Origin: Patulibacter sp040675535
GTDB lineage: Bacteria; Actinomycetota; Thermoleophilia; Solirubrobacterales; Solirubrobacteraceae
Assembly: GCF_040675535.1 (NCBI RefSeq)
Contig: NZ_JBFAPC010000003.1
Coordinates: 1-64,000, forward strand
DNA: 64,000 nucleotides
Direction of reading: 5' to 3'
The position numbers and the translations under genes were made by a program. The notes under the pieces were generated by a model. That model saw nothing but the letters and a program-made list of their open reading frames with translations. It was not told the origin of the DNA and did no database searches. This document shows positions 33,404 through 42,607 of this stretch, one piece after another; the first letter of the stretch is position 1, and each line of letters starts with the position of its first letter.

Positions 33404-34444
33404 ATGGGCCGCATCAATCGCCGATCACTCCTCGCCGGAGCCGTACCCGTGCTCGGGGGCGCAGCCCTCCTCACGCGGGACGCGACCGCGGCAGGCATGG
33501 ACCACTCGATGCATGCAGGCGCGGGACAACCTGCCGTCCAGCGCCCAGCCGGGGCGCACGACGGGCACGCGAACTTCCGCGACGCCCGGACCGTCGATCA
33601 CAGAGCGAACGGCTTCGATCCGCACGACATCGTCCGGGACTTCGACCGCGGGACGACCAAGCGTCTGCCGTCGGGGCGGGTGTTGCGAGAGTGGACGCTC
33701 GTCGCCGGCGACCGCGAGATCGAGATCGCGCCCGGGATCCGCTTCGCGTCGTGGTCCTACAACGGCCGGATCCCCGGCCCGACGCTGCGATGCACCGAGG
33801 GCGAGCGGCTGCGGATCACGTTCGTCAACGGGTCCGCGCACCCGCACACGATCCACTTCCACGGCCTGCATCCCGCGACGATGGACGGCATCGCCGGCCA
33901 GGGCGCCGGCGAGATCCAGCCCGGTGGCAAGACGGTCTACGAATTCGACGCCCTCCCCGCAGGACTCCACCTCTACCACTGCCACGTCCGGCCGCTGGCC
34001 GAGCACATCGCCAAAGGGCTCTACGGCACGTTCATCGTCGACCCGAAGGAGCCGCGGGAGGACGCCGACGAGCTCGTGATGGTGATGAACGGGTTCGACA
34101 CGAACTTCGACCGCGCCAACGAGTTCTACGCCGCCAACACGATCCCGTTCGCGTACATGAACAAGCCGATCAAGATCGAGCGCGACCGGCTCGTGCGGCT
34201 CTACCTGGTCAACATCCTCGAATACGACCTGATCAACAGCTTCCACCTCCACGGCAACCTCTTCGAGTACTTCCCGACCGGGACGAGCAAGACGCCGTCG
34301 GAGCTGACCGACACCGTGATGCTCTGCCAGGGCCAGCGGGGGATCGCGGAGTGGCGGTTCCCGTATCCCGGGAAGTACATGTTCCACGCCCACCAGTCCG
34401 AGTTCACGGAGCTCGGCTGGCAGGGCTTCTTCGAGGTCGCCTGA
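33404..34444 (+). CDS. Two-domain multicopper oxidase (Tat-exported)
   Basis: The 346-residue protein begins with a twin-arginine signal (INRRSLLAG) and has copper-site motifs HPHTIHFHGLH, GLHLYHCHV in the first cupredoxin domain and SFHLHGN, PGKYMFHAHQSEF in the second. Length and motifs fit a small two-domain laccase/copper nitrite reductase-like enzyme. It should act outside the membrane on metal ions or phenols. Its stop shares one base with the next start, linking it to a ZIP-type transporter. Confidence 0.85.
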   Translation: MGRINRRSLLAGAVPVLGGAALLTRDATAAGMDHSMHAGAGQPAVQRPAGAHDGHANFRDARTVDHRANGFDPHDIVRDFDRGTTKRLPSGRVLREWTLVAGDREIEIAPGIRFASWSYNGRIPGPTLRCTEGERLRITFVNGSAHPHTIHFHGLHPATMDGIAGQGAGEIQPGGKTVYEFDALPAGLHLYHCHVRPLAEHIAKGLYGTFIVDPKEPREDADELVMVMNGFDTNFDRANEFYAANTIPFAYMNKPIKIERDRLVRLYLVNILEYDLINSFHLHGNLFEYFPTGTSKTPSELTDTVMLCQGQRGIAEWRFPYPGKYMFHAHQSEFTELGWQGFFEVA

Positions 34445-35646
34445 TGAGCGCCCCGAACGCCCCCGCCCCAGCGGCCCCCCGCAAGGTGCCCGCATGGGTC
34501 CTCGGCCTGGTCCCGCTCCTGCTGATCGCAGTCGCGCTCGGATCGTTCCTCGCCCTCGACGGGCCCGGCATCGGCGACCGCGTCGGCCCCCCGGTCGAGG
34601 AACTCGCTGTCGAGAAGACGAAGCTCGAGCCTGGCACGATCGACCTCACCGTTCGCAACGACGGTCCCGATGCCGTGACGATCGCGCAGGCGCAGGTCAA
34701 CGACGCGTTCGTCCAGTTCAGTGGGGCGGACCGCCCGATCGACCGCCTGACCACCGCGACCGTCCGGCTGCAGCAGCCGTGGGTCGAGGGCGAGGCGTAC
34801 TCCGTCGTGCTGCTCACGTCGACCGGCGCGACGATCCCGCACGAGATCCCCGTCGCCGTGGCCACCCCGCAGAACGACACCGGCTTCTTCGGACTCATGG
34901 CCCTCCTGGGGATCTACGTCGGCGTGATCCCCGTAGCGCTCGGCATGCTCTGGCTTCCGTGGTTGCGCCGCGTCCCCCCTGCCTGGATGCGGGGGCTGAT
35001 GGCCCTGACCATCGGGTTGCTGGTGTTCCTCGCGATCGACGCGACGCTCGAGGGCTTCGAGCTCGCCGACACGGGATCGCAAGCCTTCGGCGGACGGGCG
35101 CTGGTCCTCATCGGCGCGGTCTCCTCGTTCCTGTTGTTGACCGGCGTATCGGAGTACGTGCGAGGGCGCAAAGCGCGGGCCGAGTCGGACGGGGCATCGG
35201 GCGGGACGCTTGCGCTCCTGGTGGCTATCGGAATCGGACTGCACAACCTCGGAGAGGGCGTGGCGATCGGCGCCGCCTACGCGACCGGTGCCCTGGCGCT
35301 GGGCGCGTTCCTCGTCGTCGGATTCGCGCTGCACAACACCACGGAGGGGCTCGCCGTCGTCGCCCCGGTCGCCCGCGAGACGCCTTCCCTGCGTCGTCTC
35401 GCGCTCCTGGGCCTGATAGCCGGATTCCCCGCCGTGATCGGTGCGTGGATCGGGGCTGCCGCGTTCAACTCCAGCGTCGCAGCGTTCCTCTTCGGCTTCG
35501 GCGCCGGTGCCATCGTCCAGGTCATCGCACAGCTGGCCCCGTCGCTGCGCGACGACGAGGGGCGCACGCTGCACCCCGTCGCCGTGGGCGGGATGCTCGC
35601 CGGTCTGGTCCTGATGTTCGGGACCGGGCTGCTCGTCAGCGTCTGA
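34444..35646 (+). CDS. ZIP-family metal transporter with extracytoplasmic N-terminal domain
   Basis: The 400-residue protein has a signal/anchor helix (17-40), an external beta-rich domain of about 100 residues (LEPGTIDLTVRNDGPD), and then about seven helices with the ZIP metal motifs HNLGEG and HNTTEG. ZIP proteins import Zn, Fe or Mn. Coupling to a multicopper oxidase suggests oxidase-linked metal uptake, as in ferroxidase/permease pairs, but the metal is unknown. Confidence 0.83.
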   Translation: MSAPNAPAPAAPRKVPAWVLGLVPLLLIAVALGSFLALDGPGIGDRVGPPVEELAVEKTKLEPGTIDLTVRNDGPDAVTIAQAQVNDAFVQFSGADRPIDRLTTATVRLQQPWVEGEAYSVVLLTSTGATIPHEIPVAVATPQNDTGFFGLMALLGIYVGVIPVALGMLWLPWLRRVPPAWMRGLMALTIGLLVFLAIDATLEGFELADTGSQAFGGRALVLIGAVSSFLLLTGVSEYVRGRKARAESDGASGGTLALLVAIGIGLHNLGEGVAIGAAYATGALALGAFLVVGFALHNTTEGLAVVAPVARETPSLRRLALLGLIAGFPAVIGAWIGAAAFNSSVAAFLFGFGAGAIVQVIAQLAPSLRDDEGRTLHPVAVGGMLAGLVLMFGTGLLVSV

Positions 35647-35700
35647 CCAGGGGCGTCGGGGCCGCGGGCCGGACGGCCGCACCAGCGGGGACATCGAGCG

Positions 35701-35758
35701 AGCGGAGCCGGCGCCGCCGCGGGAGCGGGCTCCCGCGGCGGCGCGACGCAGCTCCGCT
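35701..35758. terminator. Large nested hairpin between convergent operons
   Basis: An inner 16-bp perfect stem (35711-35726 with 35729-35744, GCGCCGCCGCGGGAGC) is flanked by outer arms AGCGGAGC (35701-35708) and GCTCCGCT (35751-35758). It lies between the ZIP and ccmF stops and is a likely bidirectional terminator. Confidence 0.6.
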
Positions 35759-35886
35759 GCCCCTTGCCACCGCGTCGCATGGAGTGGGCACCGGCTCGCG
35801 CGCTCGACTACGCAGCGAGAACTCCCGATGTGGCCTTCGCCACCCGGTGTCCCTTCCTCGCCGCGCCCGGTCAGGGTAACAACGAG

Positions 35887-35903
35887 TACTACGGCCCGTA
35901 GGA
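35887..35903. promoter_or_regulatory. BlaI-type box 1 (no clear target gene)
   Basis: TACTACG-GCC-CGTAGGA matches the TCCTACR-N3-YGTAGGA dyad with arms pairing at six of seven positions. It lies in the convergent gap, 30 bases past the ccmF stop, so its target is unclear. Confidence 0.5.
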
Positions 35904-35932
35904 GCATCGCGGGCGGTCCGCGGACGAGGGTG

Positions 35933-38128
35933 CTACTGGTCCTGGAGCTCGCGGGCGAGGCGCGCTCTGCCCAGCGCGCGTGCGCGGCGCACCTGGAGGT
36001 CCCCGGTAGGCCAGATCGCCAGCGAAGCACCGAGCGCCATAATCAGGCTGCCGATCCAGATCCACGTGACCAGCGGCGAGCTGATGACCTGGAACGTCAC
36101 CGGCGACGGCCGTCGGCCATAGAAGGTGGCCAGGCTGATCGCCGCCTCCGCGCCGCGAGCGAACGGCGCGTCAGCGCCCGCGAGCTGCTTGTCGAGCGCC
36201 TGGTAGACGTCGACGAGCGCATCGCCGTCGGGCTGCATCGCGACCCACAGGTCGCGCGTCAGGCCGGCGTCGAGGGCCACCTCGGTGGCCGCCTCGCCGT
36301 TGAAGTACCGGCCGACCGGCCCGTCGGCGGGGTTCGACGACGGGAAGAACTCGCGGGTCGGTCGGATCGTGCTGATCCGCCGACCGTCGCGGTAGACGCC
36401 GACCTTCGCACCGACGATGAGCTTCTCGATCCGCTGGTCGCGGAGGCGGTAGTCGCCGATCGCCGCCTCGTACCGCAGCGTGTAGTCGCCGACCGACAGC
36501 TCCTGACCGACGGTCGCCCGGGTGCGCTCCGTCTCCTTCAGCGCCGAGGACGCCGCGACGGCGAGGACCAGGACCGCGAAGCCCACGTGCACCAGATAGC
36601 CGCCGTACCGGCGCCGGTTGCGGCCGACCAGGCGGGGCAGGGCGACGGGATAGGACTCGCCGGTCGCGACCCGCCGCGACCGGACACCGCGGACGAGCTC
36701 CTGGCCGATGGAGCCCAAGACGAACCCTCCGAGAGCAAGGGCCGCCGCAACGTCGACGCGCGCACTCCCTCCCAGGAGCGACCCCACGAGCAGGACCGTC
36801 CCGGCAACGGCCAGCGGCGCGCGGAGCTGCCGCCAGAGGTGCCGCCGCGTCGTCCGGCGCCACGCGAGCAGCGGGCCGAGCCCCATCAGTCCGACGAGCG
36901 TGAGCCCGAGGGGCCCGACCCACCAGCCCCAGGTCGAGGACGCCCACGGCCGCTGCTTGCCGGTCAGCACCTCGCTGATCAGCGGGAAGAACGTCCCCCA
37001 GAGGATCACCACGACGAGCAGGACCAGGACGACGTTCCCGAGCAGGAAGACGGCTTCTCGGGAGGTGAGCGAATCGATCCGGTGCTCCGAGCGCAAGGAC
37101 TCCCGGCGCCAGGTGACCAGCGCGATCGACCCACCGGTCATGAGGACGAGGAGCCCGAGGAACTGCGCTCCGACGGTCGAGTTCCCGAAGGCGTGGATGG
37201 AGGAGAGCACGCCCGAGCGGACGATGAACGTGCCCAGGATGCAGAGGATCCCGGTGGCGAGGATCAGCGAGACGTTCCAGGTGCGGAGCATCCCCCGCTT
37301 CTCCTGGATCATCACGGAGTGGATGAAGGCGGTGCCGATGATCCACGGCATCAGCGACGCGTTCTCGACGGCGTCCCAGCCCCAGTAGCCGCCCCAGCCC
37401 AGCTCGGCGTAGGACCAGCGCGATCCCAGCACGATGCCGATGCCCAGGAGCAGCCAGGCGCCCAGCGCGTAGCGCCGGGTGTGGCGGATCCAGTCCGACC
37501 CGACGTGCCCCGCGGCCAGCGCGCCGACCGCGAACGCGAACGGCACCGCGAACAGCGTGTAGCCGCTGTAGAGCATCGGCGGGTGGATCATCATGCTCGG
37601 GTACTGCAGGAGCGGGTTCAGACCCTCCCCCTGCAGCGGCACCGGCGAGCTCAACCGGAACGGCGAGCTGTAGAAGACGAGCAGCAGCAGGAAGAACAGG
37701 CCCAGCCCGAGCAGGACGGCCTGCGCCCACGGCACCACATCGGCCATCCGGCGCCCGGCGAGCCGGACGACGAGCGAGCTCCACAGGCTCAGCAGCCAGA
37801 CCCACAGCAGCAGCGAGCCCTCCTGCGAGCTCCAGGGCGCCGCCATCCGGTACCCCAGCGGCGTCGTCGACGACGAGTGGCTCGCGACGACGTCGAACGT
37901 CAGGTCGGTGCGGATGAACGCGATCTCGACGAGGACGAAGCACGCCGTCGTCAGCGCGGCGACCACGTAGATCGCGCGGCGCCCGGAGCGGACCCACGCG
38001 GCGCCGTGACCGTTCAGTCCCCCGTCGGCGACGGCCTGCAGCTTCCGCGCACCGACGAGGCTCGCCACCGCGCCGTAGGCCGCGACGAGCAGTGCGAGGA
38101 CGAGAAAGCCACGTCCGAGGAGGTCCAT
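35933..38128 (-). CDS. ccmF: Cytochrome c-type biogenesis protein CcmF
   Basis: The 731-residue protein has about 15 membrane helices, the tryptophan-rich heme motif WGGYWGWDAVENAS, and conserved histidines (MMIHPPMLY). CcmF attaches heme to apocytochrome c outside the membrane. It follows ctaG by three bases and shares its promoter. Confidence 0.9.
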   Translation of the reverse strand: MDLLGRGFLVLALLVAAYGAVASLVGARKLQAVADGGLNGHGAAWVRSGRRAIYVVAALTTACFVLVEIAFIRTDLTFDVVASHSSSTTPLGYRMAAPWSSQEGSLLLWVWLLSLWSSLVVRLAGRRMADVVPWAQAVLLGLGLFFLLLLVFYSSPFRLSSPVPLQGEGLNPLLQYPSMMIHPPMLYSGYTLFAVPFAFAVGALAAGHVGSDWIRHTRRYALGAWLLLGIGIVLGSRWSYAELGWGGYWGWDAVENASLMPWIIGTAFIHSVMIQEKRGMLRTWNVSLILATGILCILGTFIVRSGVLSSIHAFGNSTVGAQFLGLLVLMTGGSIALVTWRRESLRSEHRIDSLTSREAVFLLGNVVLVLLVVVILWGTFFPLISEVLTGKQRPWASSTWGWWVGPLGLTLVGLMGLGPLLAWRRTTRRHLWRQLRAPLAVAGTVLLVGSLLGGSARVDVAAALALGGFVLGSIGQELVRGVRSRRVATGESYPVALPRLVGRNRRRYGGYLVHVGFAVLVLAVAASSALKETERTRATVGQELSVGDYTLRYEAAIGDYRLRDQRIEKLIVGAKVGVYRDGRRISTIRPTREFFPSSNPADGPVGRYFNGEAATEVALDAGLTRDLWVAMQPDGDALVDVYQALDKQLAGADAPFARGAEAAISLATFYGRRPSPVTFQVISSPLVTWIWIGSLIMALGASLAIWPTGDLQVRRARALGRARLARELQDQ

Positions 38129-38131
38129 ACC

Positions 38132-38953
38132 TCAGTCCTGTCGGCCTTGAAGGTCCATCAGGCGTTCTTCACGGAGCGCTTGCTGCTCGGATTCGCGCAG
38201 ACCGCGGATGAAGAGGACCCCGAACGCGACGCCCATGATCAGCACCTGCTCGGTGGCCATCAGTGCTCCGGCCATGCCCTGGTCGGCGATGGCGGAGAGG
38301 CCCCAGTAGGTCGGCTGGTCGGCGTAGAAGTCGTAGAGCGCCTTCGGGGCGAAGGTGAGCGCCATGCCCAGGAGGCCGACGGTCACCTTCGTGACGCCCA
38401 TGTAGGCCATCGGGGCCATCGCCGTCATGCGGTCCCGGCCGGGGATCGGGCGGAGGAGATGCCACCAGTACAGAAGCCCGATCGCGGTGAAGGTCATGTG
38501 CTCCAGCAGGTGGACGGTGGGCGAGCGCGACGCGGCGTTGTAGAGGGCGGGGACGTGCCAGATCCACATCCCGAGGGTGTAGGCGGCGAGGCCGAACCAG
38601 GGCGAGGCGAGGAAGCCGATCCGTCGCTCGATCCAGAGGATGCGGCGCGTGATCGGTCGCATCAGCACGCGGTTGAGCCCGAACAGCAGCAGCAGCGGGA
38701 AGACGTCCAGCAGCAGCAGGTGCTGGACCATGTGCATGACGAGCAGGTAGTCGCCGAGCTCGTCGATCGGGTTGCCCTGCGCGACGATCAGCGTCAACCC
38801 GCCGGAGGCGAACGAGACCAGTCGCCACACCGGTGCGTGAGCGCGGTCGGGCGAGCGACGCACCGTCACCCACCGCCTCAGGTAGACGGCGATCAGGACG
38901 CTCGCCAGGAGCGACGGTGCGAGCTCGGGGCCCCAGACGATCGGTGGCGACAC
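38132..38953 (-). CDS. ctaG: Cytochrome c oxidase assembly protein CtaG (caa3 type)
   Basis: The 273-residue protein has about seven helices with HMVQHLLLLDVFPLLLLFG and LGMWIWHVPALYNAA, typical of the CtaG/Caa3 family involved in copper delivery to cytochrome oxidase. It starts with GTG 22 bases downstream of a BlaI-type box whose TAGGAG can act as -10 on this strand. Confidence 0.88.
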   Translation of the reverse strand: MSPPIVWGPELAPSLLASVLIAVYLRRWVTVRRSPDRAHAPVWRLVSFASGGLTLIVAQGNPIDELGDYLLVMHMVQHLLLLDVFPLLLLFGLNRVLMRPITRRILWIERRIGFLASPWFGLAAYTLGMWIWHVPALYNAASRSPTVHLLEHMTFTAIGLLYWWHLLRPIPGRDRMTAMAPMAYMGVTKVTVGLLGMALTFAPKALYDFYADQPTYWGLSAIADQGMAGALMATEQVLIMGVAFGVLFIRGLRESEQQALREERLMDLQGRQD

Positions 38954-38975
38954 GATGCGACAGTCTGCCAGCTGC

Positions 38976-38992
38976 TCCTACATTTCGTAGGA
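38976..38992. promoter_or_regulatory. BlaI-type box 2 (ctaG-ccmF and GT39 promoters)
   Basis: TCCTACA-TTT-CGTAGGA; the perfect part extends to CTCCTAC/GTAGGAG (38975-38993). It lies in the 58-bp divergent gap, so one bound repressor could block both directions. Confidence 0.65.
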
Positions 38993-39011
38993 GTGCCGCT
39001 AGTTTCGTCGG

Positions 39012-40832
39012 ATGCGCGTTTCAGCGATCTGGGCAGAAGACCGACGGCGGTGGCACGTGGCGCTGGCGCTCGTCACGCTCGCGGGTCTCGGTCTTCGCCT
39101 CTGGGGCATCGGGTGGGGACTGCCGTTCGCCTACAACCTCGACGAGCGGGCGCACTTCGTCCCCAGGGCGGTCGGCTTCTTCCAGAACGGGTCGCTCGAC
39201 CCCGACTACCAGCTCAACCCCGCGGGCCTGATGCAGTGGATCGCGGGGGCGCTCTGGCTGTTTCGCGGCGGGCGGGACGGGGTCGTCGACGGGTGGGCGA
39301 CGGACCCGGGCTCGATCTGGATCACCGCGCGGGTGGCATCCGCGGTGCTCTCCACGTCGGCGATCGTGGTGCTGTACGCCGCCGGGGCGCGGATGTTCGA
39401 CCGACGGACCGGCCTGGTGGCGGCGGCGCTGCTGGCGTTCTCGTTCCTTCCGGCGCACTACGGGAAGCTGGCGCTCAACGATGCACCGTCGTTGGCGCCG
39501 AGTGCTCTGGCGTTGTTCGCGATCGCTGGGATCGTCCGCTTCGGTCGCCGCCGCGACTACCTCCTGGCCGGCGCCGCCCTTGGACTGGCGGTGGGGTTCA
39601 AGTACAACGCCGCGTTCCTCGGCCTGCCGCTGCTGACCGCGGTGGGCATGCACGCCGCCGGCGGTCTGCGGGCGGACGGTGACCAACACCCGCCGCCCGG
39701 CGCTGGGCGGCTGCCGAACTGGCGTGCGGCCGCGGTCGGCCTGCTCATCGTGGCGGCCTCGGCCTTCGTGGCGTTCTTCGCCATGGACCCCTACGCGGTG
39801 CTGCGCCCGGGGTTCTTCCGCAGCGAGCTCGAGCATCTCTCGGACTACACCGCCGGGGGTCTGCTGCTCGGGGAGACGGAGCGGTCGGGGTATCGCTACT
39901 ACGCGTGGGCGCTTCTCTGGGGCTTCGGCGTCGTCCCGGCGCTGCTCCTGGCGATCGGCGTCGCCCGGGGAGCATGCCGGCACCGGTGGCAGGCGTTGTT
40001 GCTCGTGCCCGCACCCGTGGTGTTCGTCGCGCTCATCGGATCGCAGGGCCGGTACTTCGCCCGGTACGAGCTGCCGATCTATCCGCTGCTCGCGCTCCTG
40101 GCGGCCTCGGGAGGGGTCTGGGTCCTGGAGTTCCTCCTCGCCCGCCTGCGGATCGCCGGCCGGGCGCGCCTCGCCGCCGGAGCCGTCCTGACCGCCGCGG
40201 CGTTCGCGCAGGGCATCGTCCTGATCGCGCACAGCAACGTCGTGCTGTCCCGGCCCGACACCCGCACCACCGCGCGGGAATGGATGGTGCGCAACATCCC
40301 GGCGGGGACGCCGATCGTGGTCGAGCCCATGGTGCCCCGCGAGTGGTACGCCGACGGCGCGTCCCTGCGGAGCGCATCCTCCCGAGCCGAGTACCGGTGG
40401 CCGCGCCTGACGCGGACCGGCGCCGACAAACGACGCCTCGCGCGGGCCCATCCTCGCCTAGCCAGCCGGATCGGACGCGCGGCGGACTTCGCCAACCACG
40501 GCTTCACGCTCTTCCCAGGGATGCTCGACTTCTACCGCGAGAACGGTGCGTGCTGGGTGATCTCCGGGTCGATGCAGAGCGGACGGGTCCAGAACAACCC
40601 TGCCCGGGTCCCCGATGCCGTGCGCTACTACCGCGCCCTCGAGCGCCAGGCCGTCCTGCGCTTCTCGATCTCGCCGTTCGACGGGCCCGAAGCGAAGGAC
40701 TACTTCCAGTACGACAAGGCGTTCAACTTCGTGCAGCTGCGCTACCGGCTTCCCGGGCCATCCGTGCGGGTCTACCGCCTGAAGGACTGCTCTCCCGGCG
40801 TCGATACGCAGCGCATCCGAAGGGCTGGGTGA
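39012..40832 (+). CDS. GT39/ArnT-like membrane glycosyltransferase
   Basis: The 606-residue protein has about 11 membrane helices, an early acidic motif NLDERAHF (about 42-49) and LNDAPSLAPSAL, typical of PMT/ArnT GT-C enzymes that move a sugar from a polyprenyl carrier. The acceptor is unknown. It starts 19 bases after the BlaI-type box. Confidence 0.82.
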   Translation: MRVSAIWAEDRRRWHVALALVTLAGLGLRLWGIGWGLPFAYNLDERAHFVPRAVGFFQNGSLDPDYQLNPAGLMQWIAGALWLFRGGRDGVVDGWATDPGSIWITARVASAVLSTSAIVVLYAAGARMFDRRTGLVAAALLAFSFLPAHYGKLALNDAPSLAPSALALFAIAGIVRFGRRRDYLLAGAALGLAVGFKYNAAFLGLPLLTAVGMHAAGGLRADGDQHPPPGAGRLPNWRAAAVGLLIVAASAFVAFFAMDPYAVLRPGFFRSELEHLSDYTAGGLLLGETERSGYRYYAWALLWGFGVVPALLLAIGVARGACRHRWQALLLVPAPVVFVALIGSQGRYFARYELPIYPLLALLAASGGVWVLEFLLARLRIAGRARLAAGAVLTAAAFAQGIVLIAHSNVVLSRPDTRTTAREWMVRNIPAGTPIVVEPMVPREWYADGASLRSASSRAEYRWPRLTRTGADKRRLARAHPRLASRIGRAADFANHGFTLFPGMLDFYRENGACWVISGSMQSGRVQNNPARVPDAVRYYRALERQAVLRFSISPFDGPEAKDYFQYDKAFNFVQLRYRLPGPSVRVYRLKDCSPGVDTQRIRRAG

Positions 40833-41054
40833 CGAAGTACTCCCTCGTCTGGCGGCGCGCGTCGGCCGGACAGACCGGGGGCGTGGAGGTCGAGATGGTG
40901 CGTCGGCGGGACGCGCCCTGGCGGAACAGGTCCGTCGAGTCCGCCTCTGAACGTACGACCGTTGTCCAGGCGAGGGAGTCTGCGGCGATCGCGGCCGATG
41001 ACCGGGCGGGGCCCGGCCGAGGGCTCCCTCGTCGCGAACCCGGAGGTCACCACG

Positions 41055-41483
41055 ATGTCGAAGAAGCTCATGGCCATGCTCGCCGTCGTCGTTCTCGGCG
41101 CGGGATTCGTCTACAAGACGGTGCTCGCCGCCCCGACCGAGGCCGGTGCCGAACCGAAGCTCCAGGGCGTCGTCTACGTCCTGCCCAAGGAGTTCCTCGT
41201 CAACCTCTCCGACGGGCGCTACGCCAAGTTCTCCGTCGCCGTCGTTCTTCCCGAGACGCCAGAGGCCCACGGCGAGGAGACACCTCCCGAAGGCTACGGT
41301 CCGCTCGCCGAGGAAGCGGTCATCAGAACCGTCGTCGTCGATGTCGTCGGCGCCTCGACCGGCGACGCCCTGACGACGGCCAAGGGTCGGTCGGCCGTTC
41401 GACGTCGGATCCTCCGACGCATAGAGCGGGAGACCGACGCGGAAGCGAAGGACGTGCTCTTTCCCGACATCACCGTGCAGTGA
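41055..41483 (+). CDS. FliL-like membrane protein
   Basis: The 142-residue protein starts after a near-consensus GGAGGT and has one N-terminal helix and a FliL-type domain (LPKEFLVNLSDGRYAKFSVA). FliL supports the flagellar stator. No other flagellar gene is nearby, so its role here is unclear. The 222 bases between it and the GT39 gene contain nothing recognised. Confidence 0.75.
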   Translation: MSKKLMAMLAVVVLGAGFVYKTVLAAPTEAGAEPKLQGVVYVLPKEFLVNLSDGRYAKFSVAVVLPETPEAHGEETPPEGYGPLAEEAVIRTVVVDVVGASTGDALTTAKGRSAVRRRILRRIERETDAEAKDVLFPDITVQ

Positions 41484-41553
41484 CGTCGTCGGACGCACGC
41501 TCGATGGACCGAGGTGCGATCTGTCGATCGTTGAGCGCGCCATCCTGACGAAG

Positions 41554-41570
41554 TCCGACGATGGGTAGGA
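41554..41570. promoter_or_regulatory. BlaI-type box 3 (riboswitch-M23 promoter)
   Basis: TCCGACG-ATG-GGTAGGA matches the dyad with arms pairing at five of seven positions. It lies just upstream of the c-di-AMP riboswitch, where the promoter of the M23 gene must be; TAGGAG could be the -10. Confidence 0.5.
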
Positions 41571-41592
41571 GAATCGACCGGATTCCTGGTAC

Positions 41593-41721
41593 CTTTCGGC
41601 ACGCCGAGTCCCCGGGAGCCGTCCCCGGGGAGCGGGGGACCCAGGTGTTTTGGGGCTTGTCCACGACCTTTGTGGAGGCGCGACTCTTTCAGCGCCAGCC
41701 CGTCAGCTAACCCCGTAGGCC
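41593..41721 (+). promoter_or_regulatory. c-di-AMP riboswitch (ydaO-yuaA class)
   Basis: The leader contains the class signature: CTTTCGGCACGCCGAGTCCC, paired GTCCCCGGGGAGCGGGGGAC and the 3' conserved CCCGTCAGCTAACCCCGTAG. In actinobacteria this riboswitch commonly controls peptidoglycan hydrolases and turns them off when c-di-AMP is high. It ends about 20 bases before the M23 start. Confidence 0.92.
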
Positions 41722-41740
41722 GACGAGAGAGCTGCTCCAC

Positions 41741-42607
41741 ATGTCATCACGCCCGGCGCGCCGCGCCGCCCTCATCAGCGCCCTGGCCTTGCTGGCCTGC
41801 GGGGGACCCATCACGCAGGCTGCCTCCGCAGCCGGCGTCCCGGGTGGGGGCGGAACCCCGGCCCCGACCGCGACGACCCCAGCGACTGCCGCCGCCCCCG
41901 CCCCTGCACCTCCGACGGTGTCGGAGACGCAGACGGTGAAACTGACGCGCTCGCAGGTGAAGAGCGTCCAGCGGCGGGCCCGCGTCCGGGCCGACGGGGC
42001 GATCGGCAGCAGGACGCGTGCTGCGCTCAAGAGGTACCAGGCGAAGAAGCGGCTGGTCCGCACCGGGCGACCGAACCTCCAGACGCTGAAGGCCATGAAG
42101 CTCGCGTTCGCGAAGAAGGTCGAGCAGCAGCTGGTCGCGCGCCAGCGCACTGCGGCACCGCTGGCCGGAGCCGTTCCCGGATTCGTCTTCCCGATCCAAG
42201 GCTCGTGGTCCTTCGGGGGTTCGGCCACGGCGTTCGGTGACCGGGGAGGCGCGCACGAAGGCGTCGACCTCCTCTCCGCCTGCGGGACGCCGGTCGTCGC
42301 CGCCTCCAGCGGGACGGTGAAGGCCAACGCGGATCAGTCCGCCGCCGGCAATTACCTCGTGCTCACCGACACGCCTTCGGGCGAGGACCAGGCGTACATG
42401 CACCTGCAGTCCGCCTCCCCGCTGCGGCCCGGCACTCGCGTCGAGGCGGGCTCGCCGATCGGCGCAGTCGGCGACACGGGCAACGCGACGGCCTGCCTCC
42501 TGCACTTCGAGCTCTGGGGCGCTCCGGGGTGGCAGGACGGCAAGCCGCGCGACCCGAGCGGCGACCTCGAGTCGTGGGGCGGGACCCCCACGCCCGCCGC
42601 CCGCTGA
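41741..42607 (+). CDS. Secreted M23 (LytM-like) peptidase with PG-binding domain
   Basis: The 288-residue protein has a signal peptide, a proline/alanine linker, a peptidoglycan-binding domain (RARVRADGAIGSRTRAALKR) and an M23 domain with HEGVDLLSACG and YMHLQ. The usual HxH of family members (CHLHFELW) reads CLLHFELW: the first histidine, a catalytic base, is leucine. The zinc ligands appear present, so it may bind or activate rather than cut. It lies under a c-di-AMP riboswitch. Confidence 0.87.
   Translation: MSSRPARRAALISALALLACGGPITQAASAAGVPGGGGTPAPTATTPATAAAPAPAPPTVSETQTVKLTRSQVKSVQRRARVRADGAIGSRTRAALKRYQAKKRLVRTGRPNLQTLKAMKLAFAKKVEQQLVARQRTAAPLAGAVPGFVFPIQGSWSFGGSATAFGDRGGAHEGVDLLSACGTPVVAASSGTVKANADQSAAGNYLVLTDTPSGEDQAYMHLQSASPLRPGTRVEAGSPIGAVGDTGNATACLLHFELWGAPGWQDGKPRDPSGDLESWGGTPTPAAR

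Noticed and set aside
35828..39682. Open + strand frame of 1,284 codons opposite ccmF and ctaG
   Set aside because: It is antisense to two well-supported membrane proteins, is dominated by R, D, E, A and P, and has no domain; long shadow frames are expected at this GC content.
41715..41721. CCGTAGGC as half of a BlaI-type box
   Set aside because: It is the conserved 3' element of the c-di-AMP riboswitch.
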